Shown piece by piece: positions 1 through 8,701 of a stretch of DNA of 64,000 nucleotides; the stretch's first letter is position 1, and every line of letters starts with the position of its first letter. The notes under the pieces are model-generated. The model did no database searches. It was given only the letters and a program-made list of their open reading frames with translations, and was not told the origin of the DNA. A program made the position numbers and the translations under genes. The DNA comes from DASQGA01 sp038209555 (GTDB taxonomy: Bacteria > Actinomycetota > Thermoleophilia > Gaiellales > Gaiellaceae): NCBI GenBank assembly GCA_038209555.1, contig JBBQXP010000001.1, positions 87,295-151,294 of the forward strand, written 5' to 3'.

Positions 1-1412
1 ACGCGAACATCGTCATCTTCGAGCGGATCAAGGAGGAAGTCCAGGCGGGCAAATCTGTGCGCGCCGCGATCGGAGCGGGATACAAGAAGGGCTTCAGTAC
101 GATCGTCGACGCGAACGTCGTCACGATGATCACCGCGCTCGTGCTCTTCATCGCCTCAACGAGCGGGGTGAAGGGATTCGCGCTCATGCTCCTGATCGGC
201 ACGCTCGTCTCGATGGTGACGGCGGTCGGGGCGACGCGTGCGCTCCTCGCCTCGCTGGCGGGCTTCAAATGGTTCGACAACCCGGCGTTCATGGGCGCGA
301 GCGCCCAGCGGATCCCGAACTGGCAGAAGGTGGATTTCCTCGGGAAGCGCCGGATCTGGTTCGCGCTCTCGGCGGTCATCGTCCTGGTCGGGCTCGGTTC
401 GCTCGGCTTGAAGGGCCTGAACCTCGGGATCGACTTCGAGGGCGGGAGCCAGGTCAGCTTCAAGACCCCGGAGCCCGTGTCGGTCGAGCGCGTGCGGGCT
501 GAAGCGGCCAAGATCGGCAAGCAGAACGCGGTTATCCAGGGCACCGGCAGCCAAGTCGCAGGTGGCTACCGCGAGTTCAAGATGAAGACGGAATCGCTGT
601 CGGGGCCCGAGCAGACGGAGCTCCAGAACACCCTCCGGCGTGACCTCGGGGCGACCGGCCTCGGGGTCAAGAATGTCTCGGCCACCTTCAGCCGGCAGGT
701 CCTCCAGAGCGCGATCATCGCGATCGTCGTGTCGCTGCTCCTGGTCGTCGGATACATCGCGATCCGGTTCCAGTTCACGTTTGCGGTGCCGGTTCTGATC
801 GCGCTCGTCCACGACATCCTGATCACCCTGGGGGTCTACTCGCTGACCGGCCGGGAGGTTTCGGCGTCGACCGTCGCGGCGGTGCTCACCATCCTCGGGT
901 ACTCGATCTACGACACGATCATCATCTTCGACCGGGTGCGGGAGAACATCCCGCTCATGCGGAAGTCGAGCTTTGCGGCGATCGCGAACCAGTCGCTCTG
1001 GGAGACGGTGCGGCGCTCACTGGCCACGACGTTCATCACGCTCCTGCCCGTGTCGGCGCTCCTCATCTTCGGCGGGGCTACCCTCAAGGACTTCGCGTTC
1101 GCGCTCCTCGTCGGAATCGGCTCGGGCGCGTATTCGACGATCTTCATCGCCACCCCGATTCTCAGCTATCTCATGGAGCGAGAGCCCGAGTACGCGAAGC
1201 GCAAGCGCGCGGGCCTGCAGGAGAAGCTGGGGCGGGACGAGCCCGCCCCAGGAAACGGCGTCCCGATCGACGAGGCCGAGCTGTCTCCCGCTCCGAGGCC
1301 GGTCGCGGCTCCTCCCGAGCCGGCCGCGCCCATCGGTGACGGATCGGCCGCCGCTCGCCGCGAGGCACGCCGCAAGCGACGTCGGGCGAGGCCCCATGGC
1401 CGCTCCCGGTGA
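1..1412 (+). CDS. secDF: Protein translocase SecDF fusion, C-terminal part (5' truncated)
   Basis: Proton-driven accessory subunit of the Sec translocon in the cytoplasmic membrane. The frame is open from base 3, and the first residues (ANIVIFERIKEE) are the late SecD transmembrane region. A SecF half follows in the same polypeptide, with the GIDFEGG signature (bases about 426-450) after its first membrane helix, then a periplasmic domain and a second block of about five helices. SecD and SecF are therefore fused; the SecD start lies outside the window. The tail is long, charged and ends in an Arg/Lys-rich stretch. The stop overlaps the next gene by 17 bp. An internal GTG at 57 is unlikely to be the true start, since SecD-like sequence continues upstream of it. 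Confidence 0.93.
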   Translation, partial: ANIVIFERIKEEVQAGKSVRAAIGAGYKKGFSTIVDANVVTMITALVLFIASTSGVKGFALMLLIGTLVSMVTAVGATRALLASLAGFKWFDNPAFMGASAQRIPNWQKVDFLGKRRIWFALSAVIVLVGLGSLGLKGLNLGIDFEGGSQVSFKTPEPVSVERVRAEAAKIGKQNAVIQGTGSQVAGGYREFKMKTESLSGPEQTELQNTLRRDLGATGLGVKNVSATFSRQVLQSAIIAIVVSLLLVVGYIAIRFQFTFAVPVLIALVHDILITLGVYSLTGREVSASTVAAVLTILGYSIYDTIIIFDRVRENIPLMRKSSFAAIANQSLWETVRRSLATTFITLLPVSALLIFGGATLKDFAFALLVGIGSGAYSTIFIATPILSYLMEREPEYAKRKRAGLQEKLGRDEPAPGNGVPIDEAELSPAPRPVAAPPEPAAPIGDGSAAARREARRKRRRARPHGRSR

Positions 1413-1809
1413 GCCCGAGGAGGGGTCGGTAAAGGACCTCTTCGAAAAGACGCTCCTCGCAGCCCTCGGCGCCGTGGTGCTCACGAAGGAGCGAGCCGAC
1501 GATCTCGCGGAGGAGCTGACGAAACGCGGCCGCATGACCGGCGAGGAAGCGCGCGAGGTCGTCGACGAGCTCACGCATAGGTGGCGGGGAGACGCCATGC
1601 GCTTCAGCGAGCGCGCCGGCTCGACGATCTCCAGCCTTTCCCGTGAGCTCGGGCTTGTCACGCGGCGCGAGTGGGAGGAGCTCGAGCTGCGGCTGGCCCA
1701 GGTCGAGCACCGCCTCAGGCTCCTCGAGGGCCAGCCCGCGTCCGCTCGCGGGGCGAGGCCGGCGAAACCCGCACCCGGGCCGTCAAACCTCCCGCCAGAG
1801 CCCAGATGA
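1396..1809 (+). CDS. Phasin-like coiled-coil protein (COG3937 type)
   Basis: A 137-residue helical protein resembling the 'polyhydroxyalkanoate synthesis regulator phasin' group: a short hydrophobic start (LFEKTLLAALGAVVLTKERA), a GRMTGEEAREVVDEL turn, then a coiled coil with ELGLVTRREWEELELRLAQVEHRL, and a Pro/Ala-rich tail. The ATG at 1396 overlaps secDF by 17 bp, suggesting coupling. The next gene is UbiB-like, and in actinobacteria I recall these two families often side by side. No PHA synthase is in view, so a granule role is unproven. The stop codon lies at the edge of a deleted copy of the dispersed repeat. Confidence 0.75.
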   Translation: MAAPGEPEEGSVKDLFEKTLLAALGAVVLTKERADDLAEELTKRGRMTGEEAREVVDELTHRWRGDAMRFSERAGSTISSLSRELGLVTRREWEELELRLAQVEHRLRLLEGQPASARGARPAKPAPGPSNLPPEPR

Positions 1810-1863
1810 TCTGCTTGGTCTGACCCGTCTCCGCGGGTACGCCAATTACCGAGCAATCATCTA
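1804..1863 (+). repeat. Internally deleted copy of the TAGATGG inverted-repeat element
   Basis: About 60 bp. The stretch from the TGCTTGGTCTGACCCGT motif to AATTACCGAGCAATCATCTA matches the right half of the full elements at 29475 and 32473. The left side is reduced to AGATGATC, which carries the stop codon of the phasin-like gene. It lies between that stop and the UbiB gene, in the same orientation as transcription, as do the full copies. It looks like a deletion derivative that kept the right end. Confidence 0.8.
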
Positions 1864-1882
1864 GGACCGTAAGATTCGAGCC

Positions 1883-3547
1883 ATGAGCTCGCGGCCTGCC
1901 GTTCGGCAGCTCGGCCGTCTCTCCGAGATCGCGCAGGTCGCGGCGAGGCACGGCTTCGGTTACTTCTTCGAGACCAATCGCCTGGTGGACGTCGTCACGC
2001 GGCGTCAGCGTGAGATCGAACCGAGCGGTGAGGGATCGCCGCGCGGCCAGCGACTGCGGGAGATGCTCGACGAGCTCGGGCCGACCTTCGTGAAGTTCGG
2101 CCAGCTCCTCTCGACTCGACCCGACGTGGTCCCGCCAGACATCGTCTTCGAGCTGAAGGCGCTCCAGGACGACGTTCATCCGTTTCCGTCGGAGCAGGCT
2201 GAGCAGGTGATCGAAGAGGACTTCGGCCTGTCCGTCGCTCAGCTCTTCCTCGAATTCGACCCGACGCCGATTGCCGCGGCCTCGATCGGACAGGTGCACC
2301 GGGCGACGTTGCCGAACGGGCGGCACGTGGTCGCGAAGGTCCAGCGACCGGACGCCCCGCGGCAGGTCGAGGCCGACCTCGAGCTCCTCTACCAGGTCGC
2401 GAGGCTCGGCCGCGACCGCGCACTCGACTTCATCGACCCGATCGCACTCGTGGACGAGTTCGCGCGGTCGATCCGGCAGGAGCTCGACTACCGGAACGAG
2501 GCGCGGAACGCCGAGCAGTTCCACAGGAACTTCGCCGGACATCCACACGTGCGAGTCCCACGTGTCTACTGGACGTACTCGAGTGCCAGGGTGCTGACCC
2601 TGGACTTCCTCGAGGGCATTCAGCTCGCCGACCTCGACCACTCGACCTACTCGATGGACGAGCGCCGCCGCCTCGCGTATCTCATCACCGACGCCTGGAT
2701 GGCCATGATCTTCAGGCACGGCTTCTTCCACGCCGACCCCCACCCGGCGAACATCCTCATCCTCGAGCAAACGGGCCACATCGGCCTCGTCGACTTCGGC
2801 GTGGCCGGAAAGCTGAGCGACGAGGACAACTCCCGTCTGACCCGCCTCTTCATCGATGCCGTGAACGAGAACATCGAGGCGCTCCCGCGGCGACTGGCAG
2901 AGCTCGGGGTCAGGTACCCGAAGGACCGCGAGGCGGAGTTCACCGCCGAGCTCAGGGACATCTATTACCGGTACTACGGCGCGCGGCTGAACGAGATCGA
3001 CCCGCTGCAGCTGATCCGGGAGGCGTTCGCGCTGATCTATCGGATGCGCCTCCAGCTCCCGACCCGCTTCGTCCTCCTGGATCGTGCGATCGCGACCCTC
3101 GGGTCGGTGGGTCTCGAGCTCTATCCCGACTTCAACGTCTTCGAGGTCGCGAAGCCGTATGCACGCGAGCTCGTCCTCGAGCGCTTCACCCCTCGCCGCA
3201 TCGCGCTGCGCACGCAGCAGGAGGCCCGGAACTACACGCGGATGCTGCACGAGCTGCCGTATCAGATCCATGACACCTTCGAGCAGGTCCGGGACGGCCA
3301 GATCGAGGTTGGCTTCCGACACGAAGGGCTCGACGACCTGATCCATCGACTCGACCTCGTCTTCAACCGAGTCGTGCTTGCGGTCATCGCGGGCGCGGGG
3401 ATCATCGGCTCGAGCCTGATCGGTGCACTGGCGAGCGAGGGACCGAGCATTCTCGGGGTGAACGTGATCTCCGTGATCGGGTTCAGTCTCTCGACAGTGC
3501 TCGCGCTCTGGCTCGTGTGGGGAGTCGTCCGCTCGGGCCGTATTTAG
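1883..3547 (+). CDS. ABC1/UbiB-family protein kinase-like protein
   Basis: A 554-residue member of the UbiB/ADCK atypical kinase family, membrane-associated and linked in other organisms to quinone or lipid metabolism. The diagnostic KxGQ motif is FVKFGQLLSTRPD near residue 71. The Ala-rich loop AAASIGQVHRA, the HADPHPANIL catalytic loop near 283 and DFGVAG near 304 are all present. Two C-terminal hydrophobic helices (from about residue 500) would anchor it. It follows the phasin-like gene after a repeat remnant. The exact substrate cannot be told from sequence. Confidence 0.9.
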   Translation: MSSRPAVRQLGRLSEIAQVAARHGFGYFFETNRLVDVVTRRQREIEPSGEGSPRGQRLREMLDELGPTFVKFGQLLSTRPDVVPPDIVFELKALQDDVHPFPSEQAEQVIEEDFGLSVAQLFLEFDPTPIAAASIGQVHRATLPNGRHVVAKVQRPDAPRQVEADLELLYQVARLGRDRALDFIDPIALVDEFARSIRQELDYRNEARNAEQFHRNFAGHPHVRVPRVYWTYSSARVLTLDFLEGIQLADLDHSTYSMDERRRLAYLITDAWMAMIFRHGFFHADPHPANILILEQTGHIGLVDFGVAGKLSDEDNSRLTRLFIDAVNENIEALPRRLAELGVRYPKDREAEFTAELRDIYYRYYGARLNEIDPLQLIREAFALIYRMRLQLPTRFVLLDRAIATLGSVGLELYPDFNVFEVAKPYARELVLERFTPRRIALRTQQEARNYTRMLHELPYQIHDTFEQVRDGQIEVGFRHEGLDDLIHRLDLVFNRVVLAVIAGAGIIGSSLIGALASEGPSILGVNVISVIGFSLSTVLALWLVWGVVRSGRI

Positions 3548-3551
3548 TGAT

Positions 3552-4451
3552 CTAAAGCGGCGTCAAGACCTGCTCGAGCTGGGAGCGAAGCGATTCGTAG
3601 TTGGGCGGGAGCGAAAGCCTCTCGCCCAAATGCTGCGGGTCCTCGTCGGCCGAGAAGCCGGGTCCCTTTGTGGCAATCTCGAAAAGGACCCCGCTCGGCT
3701 CCCGGAAGTAAATCGAGCGGAAGTAGAAGCGGTCGATGATCGGGGTCGGTCTCGCGCCGGCCTCGGCCACGCGCTTCTGCCACGCTTCGTGATCCTCGAG
3801 CTCCGAGGCCCAGGCGACGTGGTGAACGGTTCCGGCTCCGCCGATTCCGGGGTCGTCGGGCGGGCTGTCGTAGGCGTAGAACGAGCCTCTAGTCACTCCG
3901 CGCGCCTCCCAGGTTCCGCCACCCGTAGCGCGGAAGCCGAGGGTCTCGCCCAGAAGGGCTGCACTACGCGCGGGATCCCGGGAGTACGCCCGCACCCCGT
4001 CGAACCCCCGGAGCGCATGCTCGACTGGGATCTCGGCGTGCGTCGCGACGAGTGGCTCGTCCGCCGTGTCGACGACCGCCAGCTCGAGCCCCATTCCCTC
4101 CAGATCGGAGAAGCGGAGTCTCCCTGACTCGCGTTCCGAAGCGACTCCCCCGCCTTGCAACCGTTTCACCCAGAAGTCCAGGGCCTCCTCGGAGCCGACC
4201 CGCCAGACGATGCGGTGCACCATTCCCGCGCCCGGGCGGCCTCGGGTGGCTCCCGGGTACTCGAAGAACGTCAGGTCGCTTCCGGGGCTTCCACGGTCGT
4301 CGGCGTAGAACAGGTGATAGACGGTCGGGTCGTCTTGATTCACTGTTTTCTTGACGAGCCGGAGCCCGAGGACGCGGGAGTAGAAATCCAAGTTCTGGGG
4401 CGCGTCTCCCGTGATCGCGGTGATGTGGTGGATGCCGTCGAGCTTCATCAA
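3552..4451 (-). CDS. VOC-family ring-cleaving dioxygenase (MhqO/YfiE-like)
   Basis: A 299-residue protein with two glyoxalase/vicinal-oxygen-chelate modules. The N-terminal IHHITAITGDAPQNLDFY and the central TVHHVAWA motifs supply metal-binding His, and EPSGVLFEIATKGPGF carries the matching Glu near residue 255. This is the pattern of MhqO-type hydroquinone or catechol extradiol dioxygenases. It converges with the UbiB gene, with only 4 bp between stops. Two adjacent ATG codons (4451 and 4448) could start it. The substrate is not predictable from sequence. Confidence 0.85.
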   Translation of the reverse strand: MMKLDGIHHITAITGDAPQNLDFYSRVLGLRLVKKTVNQDDPTVYHLFYADDRGSPGSDLTFFEYPGATRGRPGAGMVHRIVWRVGSEEALDFWVKRLQGGGVASERESGRLRFSDLEGMGLELAVVDTADEPLVATHAEIPVEHALRGFDGVRAYSRDPARSAALLGETLGFRATGGGTWEARGVTRGSFYAYDSPPDDPGIGGAGTVHHVAWASELEDHEAWQKRVAEAGARPTPIIDRFYFRSIYFREPSGVLFEIATKGPGFSADEDPQHLGERLSLPPNYESLRSQLEQVLTPL

Positions 4452-4626
4452 AGGTCGGAACTTGCCGGGGAGGGATGCATTCCCCGGTGGCGTATCTGGG
4501 CCAATGATCGCGAATTTTCTCCGGCGGTGGCGCTACCGAAGCATCCGTCGCGCATGGGCACGTGGCCGCATCGACTATTCCGAGGCCCGCGGCCGCGTCG
4601 AGCGCCTTGCCCGCGGACTCTGAGGC

Positions 4627-5004
4627 TTACCAGCGCCATACCCGCACCAGCGGCCGCTCCTCGGCGGGACGCAGCACGCCGTGAATCGCGAGATTCACCA
4701 ACCAGACGATGAGCGCACCCCCCACAGCCGTCCAGAAGCCCCGGACCTCGAAGTCCGGGACGATCAGATCCGTGAGGTAGAGCATGAGCGCATTCACGAA
4801 GAGCAGCGCGATCCCGAGGGTGAGGATCACCGCTGGGAGCGCGAGCAGCACCACGATCGGCCGAACGACGAGGTTGACGATCCCGAAGACGAGCCCGGCG
4901 AGCAACAGGACCCAGAACCGGTCTCCGTATGTGATTCCGTCGAAGGCGAGCGCCGCGACCCAGATTGCGACGACGTTCGAAAGCCAGCTGAACGCGAAGC
5001 GCAC
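4627..5004 (-). CDS. Phage holin family 4-TM membrane protein (YvlD-like)
   Basis: A 125-residue membrane protein of the PF04020 (mycobacterial 4-TM/phage holin superfamily) type: four hydrophobic segments with the conserved RPIVVLLALPAVILTLG core near the middle and a polar NALMLYLTDLIVPDF loop. The start is the GTG at 5004 (VRFAFSWLSN); the longer open frame upstream has no membrane-protein character. No lysis genes are nearby, so this is a chromosomal membrane protein of unknown role rather than a prophage part. Confidence 0.75.
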   Translation of the reverse strand: MRFAFSWLSNVVAIWVAALAFDGITYGDRFWVLLLAGLVFGIVNLVVRPIVVLLALPAVILTLGIALLFVNALMLYLTDLIVPDFEVRGFWTAVGGALIVWLVNLAIHGVLRPAEERPLVRVWRW

Positions 5005-5131
5005 GGTAGAAGAATAGGTGCGGCGGCCGCGTCCGATCCGGGCGTATGTCGAAAAGGCTCTGGATCGCTTGTGACAGAGTCGCGTGAAAGGACATCTGGT
5101 CGAGGACTGCGGGCGGCTGTACGGTCGCTTC

Positions 5132-5836
5132 ATGGCAGGGGAGGCGGTGCTGGTGGTCGAGCGGGAGGCTCCGGTCAGGGCGTTCCTCGAGCAGCAGCTC
5201 ACGGACGACGGGTACGAGGTGCTCTCCACCGAGCGGGCGCGCCAGGCGCTCGAGCTGGTCGAGGAGGCTCGGCCGGACCTTGTGCTTCTCGATGCGGTCC
5301 TCCCGGACGGTTCGGGCTTCGAGCTCTGCAGTCGGCTCCGTGAAGGTGAGCCCGGCCGCGTCTGGAACCGCGATGTTCCGGTCATCATGGTGAGCTCACG
5401 CAGCGAGCCCGTCGACCGGGTCCGCGGCTTCGCACGTGGCTGCGACGACTACGTCCCGATGCCGTTCGTCTACGAGGAGCTCCTGGCCCGCATCCGTGCT
5501 GTGCTCAGGCGTGCGGCCGGACCCCGGCGGGCGCTGCTCGAGGTCAGGGGGTTGACCATCGATCTGGCGTCGCGCAGCGTGCGAGTCGAGGGCGAATCCG
5601 TGGCGCTCTCGGCGAAGGAGTACGACCTTCTCGTCGCGCTGGCCGAGGATCCGGAGCGTGTGTTCGGAAAGGAGGAGCTCCTCCGGGACGTCTGGGGCTT
5701 CCGGTCACTCGGGCGCACCAGGACCCTCGACTCGCACGCAAGCCGTCTCCGCCGCAAGTTGAACCGCGGTAACGAGGCCGCGTTCGTTCTGAACGTGTGG
5801 GGAGTCGGCTACCGACTCGTCGCTCCCGGTGCCTGA
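5132..5836 (+). CDS. OmpR-family response regulator with a degenerate receiver
   Basis: A 234-residue transcription factor with an N-terminal receiver (about 1-120) and a C-terminal winged helix (about 140-230; YDLLVALAEDPERVF, RTLDSHASRLRRKL, VWGVGYRLV). The phosphoacceptor Asp is present (LVLLDAVLPDG). The acidic pocket usually written EDE/DDD reads ERE, and the invariant Lys of the KPF motif is replaced by Met (DDYVPMPF). No histidine kinase is adjacent. The ATG at 5132 gives a normal receiver start; a GTG at 5084 is possible. It may act independently of phosphorylation, which is an inference. Confidence 0.85.
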   Translation: MAGEAVLVVEREAPVRAFLEQQLTDDGYEVLSTERARQALELVEEARPDLVLLDAVLPDGSGFELCSRLREGEPGRVWNRDVPVIMVSSRSEPVDRVRGFARGCDDYVPMPFVYEELLARIRAVLRRAAGPRRALLEVRGLTIDLASRSVRVEGESVALSAKEYDLLVALAEDPERVFGKEELLRDVWGFRSLGRTRTLDSHASRLRRKLNRGNEAAFVLNVWGVGYRLVAPGA

Positions 5837-5908
5837 AGCGCGCCCACGTTTATCGGATGTCCGGTTGGGAAGTGTCAGCGGGATACCGAGACGACAAAGG
5901 GGAGACAC

Positions 5909-6403
5909 ATGGCAGAGTTGACGATGCTGGAGAGCAAGCTCGGCGAGGTTCTAGGCCTCGCGATGGCGGCCCAGGGGGCGACCGAGAAGGTCATGAAGCT
6001 CCTGGATGACGACGACAAGCAGCTCGAGGTCGAGCTCGAGAAGGTCAATGAGGACGCAACCAGGATCGAGGAGCGGTGCACCGAGGTCGCCGACTCCTTC
6101 GACGGCAAAAAGACCGCGATCCTCGAGAAGGCCCGAGAGACCAAGCAGGAAGTGACTGAGATGATGCGGACGTACCTCGGCGAGGATGCGGACGCGCTCG
6201 ACGGCTTCGAATTCCTGACGATGGCGAAGGCCGGAGAGATGGGCCATTGGTCCGTTGTCGGCAAGCTCAATGAGAAGGCGTGCCACAGGCAACTACAAGA
6301 GGTGATCGACTGGGCGCTTCCGCTTCAGCAGGAGCACCTCGAGAAGGCGCTGATGGGATCCCTGAAGCTAGCCGCGGAAGAAGATCCACAGGCACCGGCG
6401 TAA
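5909..6403 (+). CDS. Unknown helical protein
   Basis: A 164-residue acidic, almost entirely helical protein that I cannot assign to a family. Heptad-like stretches occur at residues 30-80 (DDDDKQLEVELEKVNED). A C-terminal part (HWSVVGKLNEKACHRQLQEV, then a helix with QQEHLEKAL) has spaced His/Glu residues somewhat like helical-bundle metal-binding proteins, but this is weak. The ATG at 5909 has a good ribosome site (GGGGAG, 6 nt upstream). It follows the degenerate response regulator on the same strand after 72 bp. Confidence 0.7.
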   Translation: MAELTMLESKLGEVLGLAMAAQGATEKVMKLLDDDDKQLEVELEKVNEDATRIEERCTEVADSFDGKKTAILEKARETKQEVTEMMRTYLGEDADALDGFEFLTMAKAGEMGHWSVVGKLNEKACHRQLQEVIDWALPLQQEHLEKALMGSLKLAAEEDPQAPA

Positions 6404-6502
6404 GCTGAACGTACCCTGAGCAGCGGCCTCGCCGAGGGGTGCGACCGGCGGCTCAGCGCGTGTCAGACGAATGTTGACCCGTCCGCCCTCTAAGCTGGGC
6501 GC

Positions 6503-6715
6503 GTGGCGACGGCACCTGCTGAGCGATGTCCGCGCTGTAGGAGTGCGGCAATGGAGTGGCGCCATCAGACGTGGCAGTGCCCGGCATGTCGCTTCAAGCT
6601 CGGATGTTGCGAGGGAGATTCCGGGGAAGAGGTCTACGCTGGGAGCGGCGGGGCGACCTCGTCCTCTTCCACCCAGTCGCGCGTCAGCATGAGCCAGAAC
6701 GCCAAGCCCGCGTAG
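6503..6715 (+). CDS. Small zinc-ribbon protein
   Basis: A 70-residue reading frame starting at GTG 6503 with two CxxC knuckles (CPRC, then WQCPAC) followed by FKLGCCEG, consistent with a zinc ribbon. The Cys pattern is too regular to be chance, but the Ser-rich tail overlaps the 3' end of the convergent glycosylase gene by 82 bp, so the true end could be affected by a sequence error. No function can be given. Confidence 0.45.
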   Translation: MATAPAERCPRCRSAAMEWRHQTWQCPACRFKLGCCEGDSGEEVYAGSGGATSSSSTQSRVSMSQNAKPA

Positions 6716-7581
6716 GAGCCGTATCGGCGGAAGCGCCGGACGATCGTCGCGTCTTTCTTCGCCCGCCCGCCGGTTACGGCCGCGTACTTCGGCCGAGTCC
6801 AGGAGTCGAGGATCAACCTCGAATAGCGCCCGAGCATCATCATGATGTGGGCAGCGGCGTAAGGGCCGACGCCGGGGAGCGCCAGGAGCCTGGCTTCGAC
6901 CTCGTCGTCGGAAAGCTCTTCCTGGGTTGCATGTCCGAGCTCTTCTAGATCGACCGAGCCGTCTGCGACCGACGATGCGAGCGTTCGCAAGTAGGCGCCC
7001 CGGTACCCGGCTCGGACAATGTCTCGATAGAAGGACTCGTCAGCCTCGGCCATCGCCTCGGGTGTCGGAAACGCACGGCCGTACGGTCCGGTGGCCGGCG
7101 CGCCGGGCGCCGCGGCGCCGAGGTGCTCGACGAGGGCCCCGACCATGCGCTCAGTCGCAGACCATGTGCAGTTCGTCGTGCACACCGTTTTCACGACCTC
7201 CTCGAAGACCGTCTGGCTTCGAACCATGCGGCCCGCGCCGCGTGCGGCCCAGGCGAGATCCGGGTCAGAGCGCGCCTGCTCGTAGAAGGGCGCGAGATCT
7301 TCGTCGAGGCGCAGGATGTGGGCCACCGCCGACAGGAGCCGGGAACTTGCGGCGGCGGAGAGCTTTCCGGCTCCAATCATCTCGACGCGTGCAACGTCCT
7401 TCCGCCCACGGGTCACACGCACCCTGCGCGGGCCGAGTCCCTCGATGCGAAGCGTGATATCGAGACGGCGTGTCTCCGGGTCGATCTGCATCGGCGGCAG
7501 CTCGACGAGGCCATGCGACTGGAGGGTCCTCCAGAGGTCGACCGGCTCTCCACCAGCCCCGACGAGTGGAAGCTCTGCCAT
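6634..7581 (-). CDS. DNA-3-methyladenine glycosylase-like HhH-GPD protein
   Basis: A 315-residue base-excision repair glycosylase of the helix-hairpin-helix GPD superfamily. The hairpin LLALPGVGPYAAAHIMM lies near residue 235, followed by the expected catalytic Asp in LILDSW. The N-terminal half (ITLRIEGLG...RGRKDVARV) resembles the AlkA-like substrate domain. There is no FeS Cys cluster. The ATG at 7581 lies 2 bp after the stop of the upstream cupin gene, so the two are probably cotranscribed. The longer open frame upstream is out of character. Confidence 0.82.
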   Translation of the reverse strand: MAELPLVGAGGEPVDLWRTLQSHGLVELPPMQIDPETRRLDITLRIEGLGPRRVRVTRGRKDVARVEMIGAGKLSAAASSRLLSAVAHILRLDEDLAPFYEQARSDPDLAWAARGAGRMVRSQTVFEEVVKTVCTTNCTWSATERMVGALVEHLGAAAPGAPATGPYGRAFPTPEAMAEADESFYRDIVRAGYRGAYLRTLASSVADGSVDLEELGHATQEELSDDEVEARLLALPGVGPYAAAHIMMMLGRYSRLILDSWTRPKYAAVTGGRAKKDATIVRRFRRYGSYAGLAFWLMLTRDWVEEDEVAPPLPA

Positions 7582-7583
7582 CG

Positions 7584-7994
7584 TCACTGAACGTGCTTGA
7601 GCTCCCACTCGGAGGGAGTGAACGCTTCGCCCCGAGCGGCGCCCAGAGCGAGCACTGTGGTTCCCTTCGAGCGACCGATGGCCTCTCTGACGACATCCGG
7701 GTCGCGCACGCACACGAACGTTCCCGCCGGGGCTTCGATCGTCTCGTCGCCGACCTGGAACGTGGCATGACCGCGGGTGACGAGGTAGAGCTCCTCATGC
7801 TGCGTGCCGCTCTCCTCCGTTTCACTATGGCGCTCGATGATCGGCTCTCCGTCAACTCGAGCCACCCACGCGTTCACCCCGAAGCTCTCGATGCCGAAGT
7901 GGATCCGGACCGGCTTCCACTCCGGGTCGTTGCCCGCTGCCTCCTCGAGCGGCGGAATGTCGTCGATATGGGCGCTCCTAGCGTTGTCGGACAT
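7584..7994 (-). CDS. Small single-domain cupin protein
   Basis: A 136-residue beta-barrel cupin. The core EELYLVTRGHATFQVGDETIEAP, with QHEE and the later GTFVCVRDPDVVREA strand, gives a partial cupin motif 1 and 2 metal site. No enzymatic partner is diagnostic. It lies directly upstream of and 2 bp from the DNA glycosylase on the same strand, so is likely its cotranscribed partner. It could be a sensor or an isomerase; sequence does not decide. Confidence 0.78.
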   Translation of the reverse strand: MSDNARSAHIDDIPPLEEAAGNDPEWKPVRIHFGIESFGVNAWVARVDGEPIIERHSETEESGTQHEELYLVTRGHATFQVGDETIEAPAGTFVCVRDPDVVREAIGRSKGTTVLALGAARGEAFTPSEWELKHVQ

Positions 7995-8071
7995 CCGTCC
8001 CTCCCAGTCGAAAGATCGACCTAGACAATTGATGAGTAGTCAAGGCTAGAACCTTTACCGTCCAGCGCGCT

Positions 8072-8518
8072 CTAGCCGTCGCCGGAGATCTCGATGTGGT
8101 CCCCCTCCTGGACGCCGAACCGGCGAAACGCGCCCTGCGGCACCTCGAGCGCTCCGGCGTAGGCACTTCGCGAGAAGTAGAGCCGGCAGGGCTCGGCCCG
8201 GCAAGGCTCCATGTCAAGGATCTGACTGATTGTCCCCCGACGGTCGTAGAAGGCGATCGAAAGTGAGATCGTCGTACCTCGCATGACGAACGCGGTCGCC
8301 GTCGGGCGATCGAAGAGAAAGATCATGCCGGCGTCCGGTGCGAGGCTCGCCCGGCCCATGAGTCCTCGCTCCCGTTCGGCGGAACTGTCCGCCACGTCAA
8401 CGGCCAGCGTGACGATCTGGTTGCCGTGGAGAACGACCGTTGCGGTCCTGTGCTCACTCTCCGCGAAGCAGCCCGCGACAGGGAGTGCCAGCACGCAGAC
8501 GAGGAGCATCCTCCACAC
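8072..8518 (-). CDS. DUF192-domain lipoprotein
   Basis: A 148-residue exported protein. The first 17 residues form a signal peptide with a lipobox (LPVAGC), so the mature protein should be a lipoprotein anchored at Cys17. The rest matches the DUF192 fold: ERERGLMGRASLAPDAGMIFLF, FVMRGTTISLSIAFYD, and the closing AYAGALEVPQGAFRRFGVQEGD. DUF192 function is not established. Confidence 0.85.
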   Translation of the reverse strand: MWRMLLVCVLALPVAGCFAESEHRTATVVLHGNQIVTLAVDVADSSAERERGLMGRASLAPDAGMIFLFDRPTATAFVMRGTTISLSIAFYDRRGTISQILDMEPCRAEPCRLYFSRSAYAGALEVPQGAFRRFGVQEGDHIEISGDG

Positions 8519-8701
8519 GAAACCATCCTCGCAGCGGCCCAGGTTCTGGGCGGGCTTGTCGGCCGCCGAAACCGATCATTTCGCCGGAAGAACTACCACA
8601 CCCTCGGCCGCTTTTCGTTGCATCCGTGACACTCCCGCGCGGTTTCCAGGGCTAGGATCGAAAACAGGGAGGAGGCTACGGGCACCTGAGCGCCCGCAGA
8701 G

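Noticed and set aside
1017..1856. Long open frames antisense to secDF and many other genes
   Set aside because: GC-rich coding sequence generates long opposite-strand frames; these have Arg/Ser/Ala-biased composition and no domains.
4504..4623. A 39-codon frame reading MIANFLRRWRYR...RIDYSEARGRVERLARGL with a SHOCT-like tail
   Set aside because: Too short and without a ribosome site; the resemblance to SHOCT domains is slight. The 175-bp spacer otherwise shows nothing.
4627..5004. Phage holin family name suggesting prophage
   Set aside because: No other phage genes nearby; this family is a common chromosomal membrane protein group.
5848..5870. A GTTT...GGG pattern upstream of the helical protein gene, like a stress-sigma promoter
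   Set aside because: Spacing and the second box (GGGAAG) match only partly; it could easily be chance.
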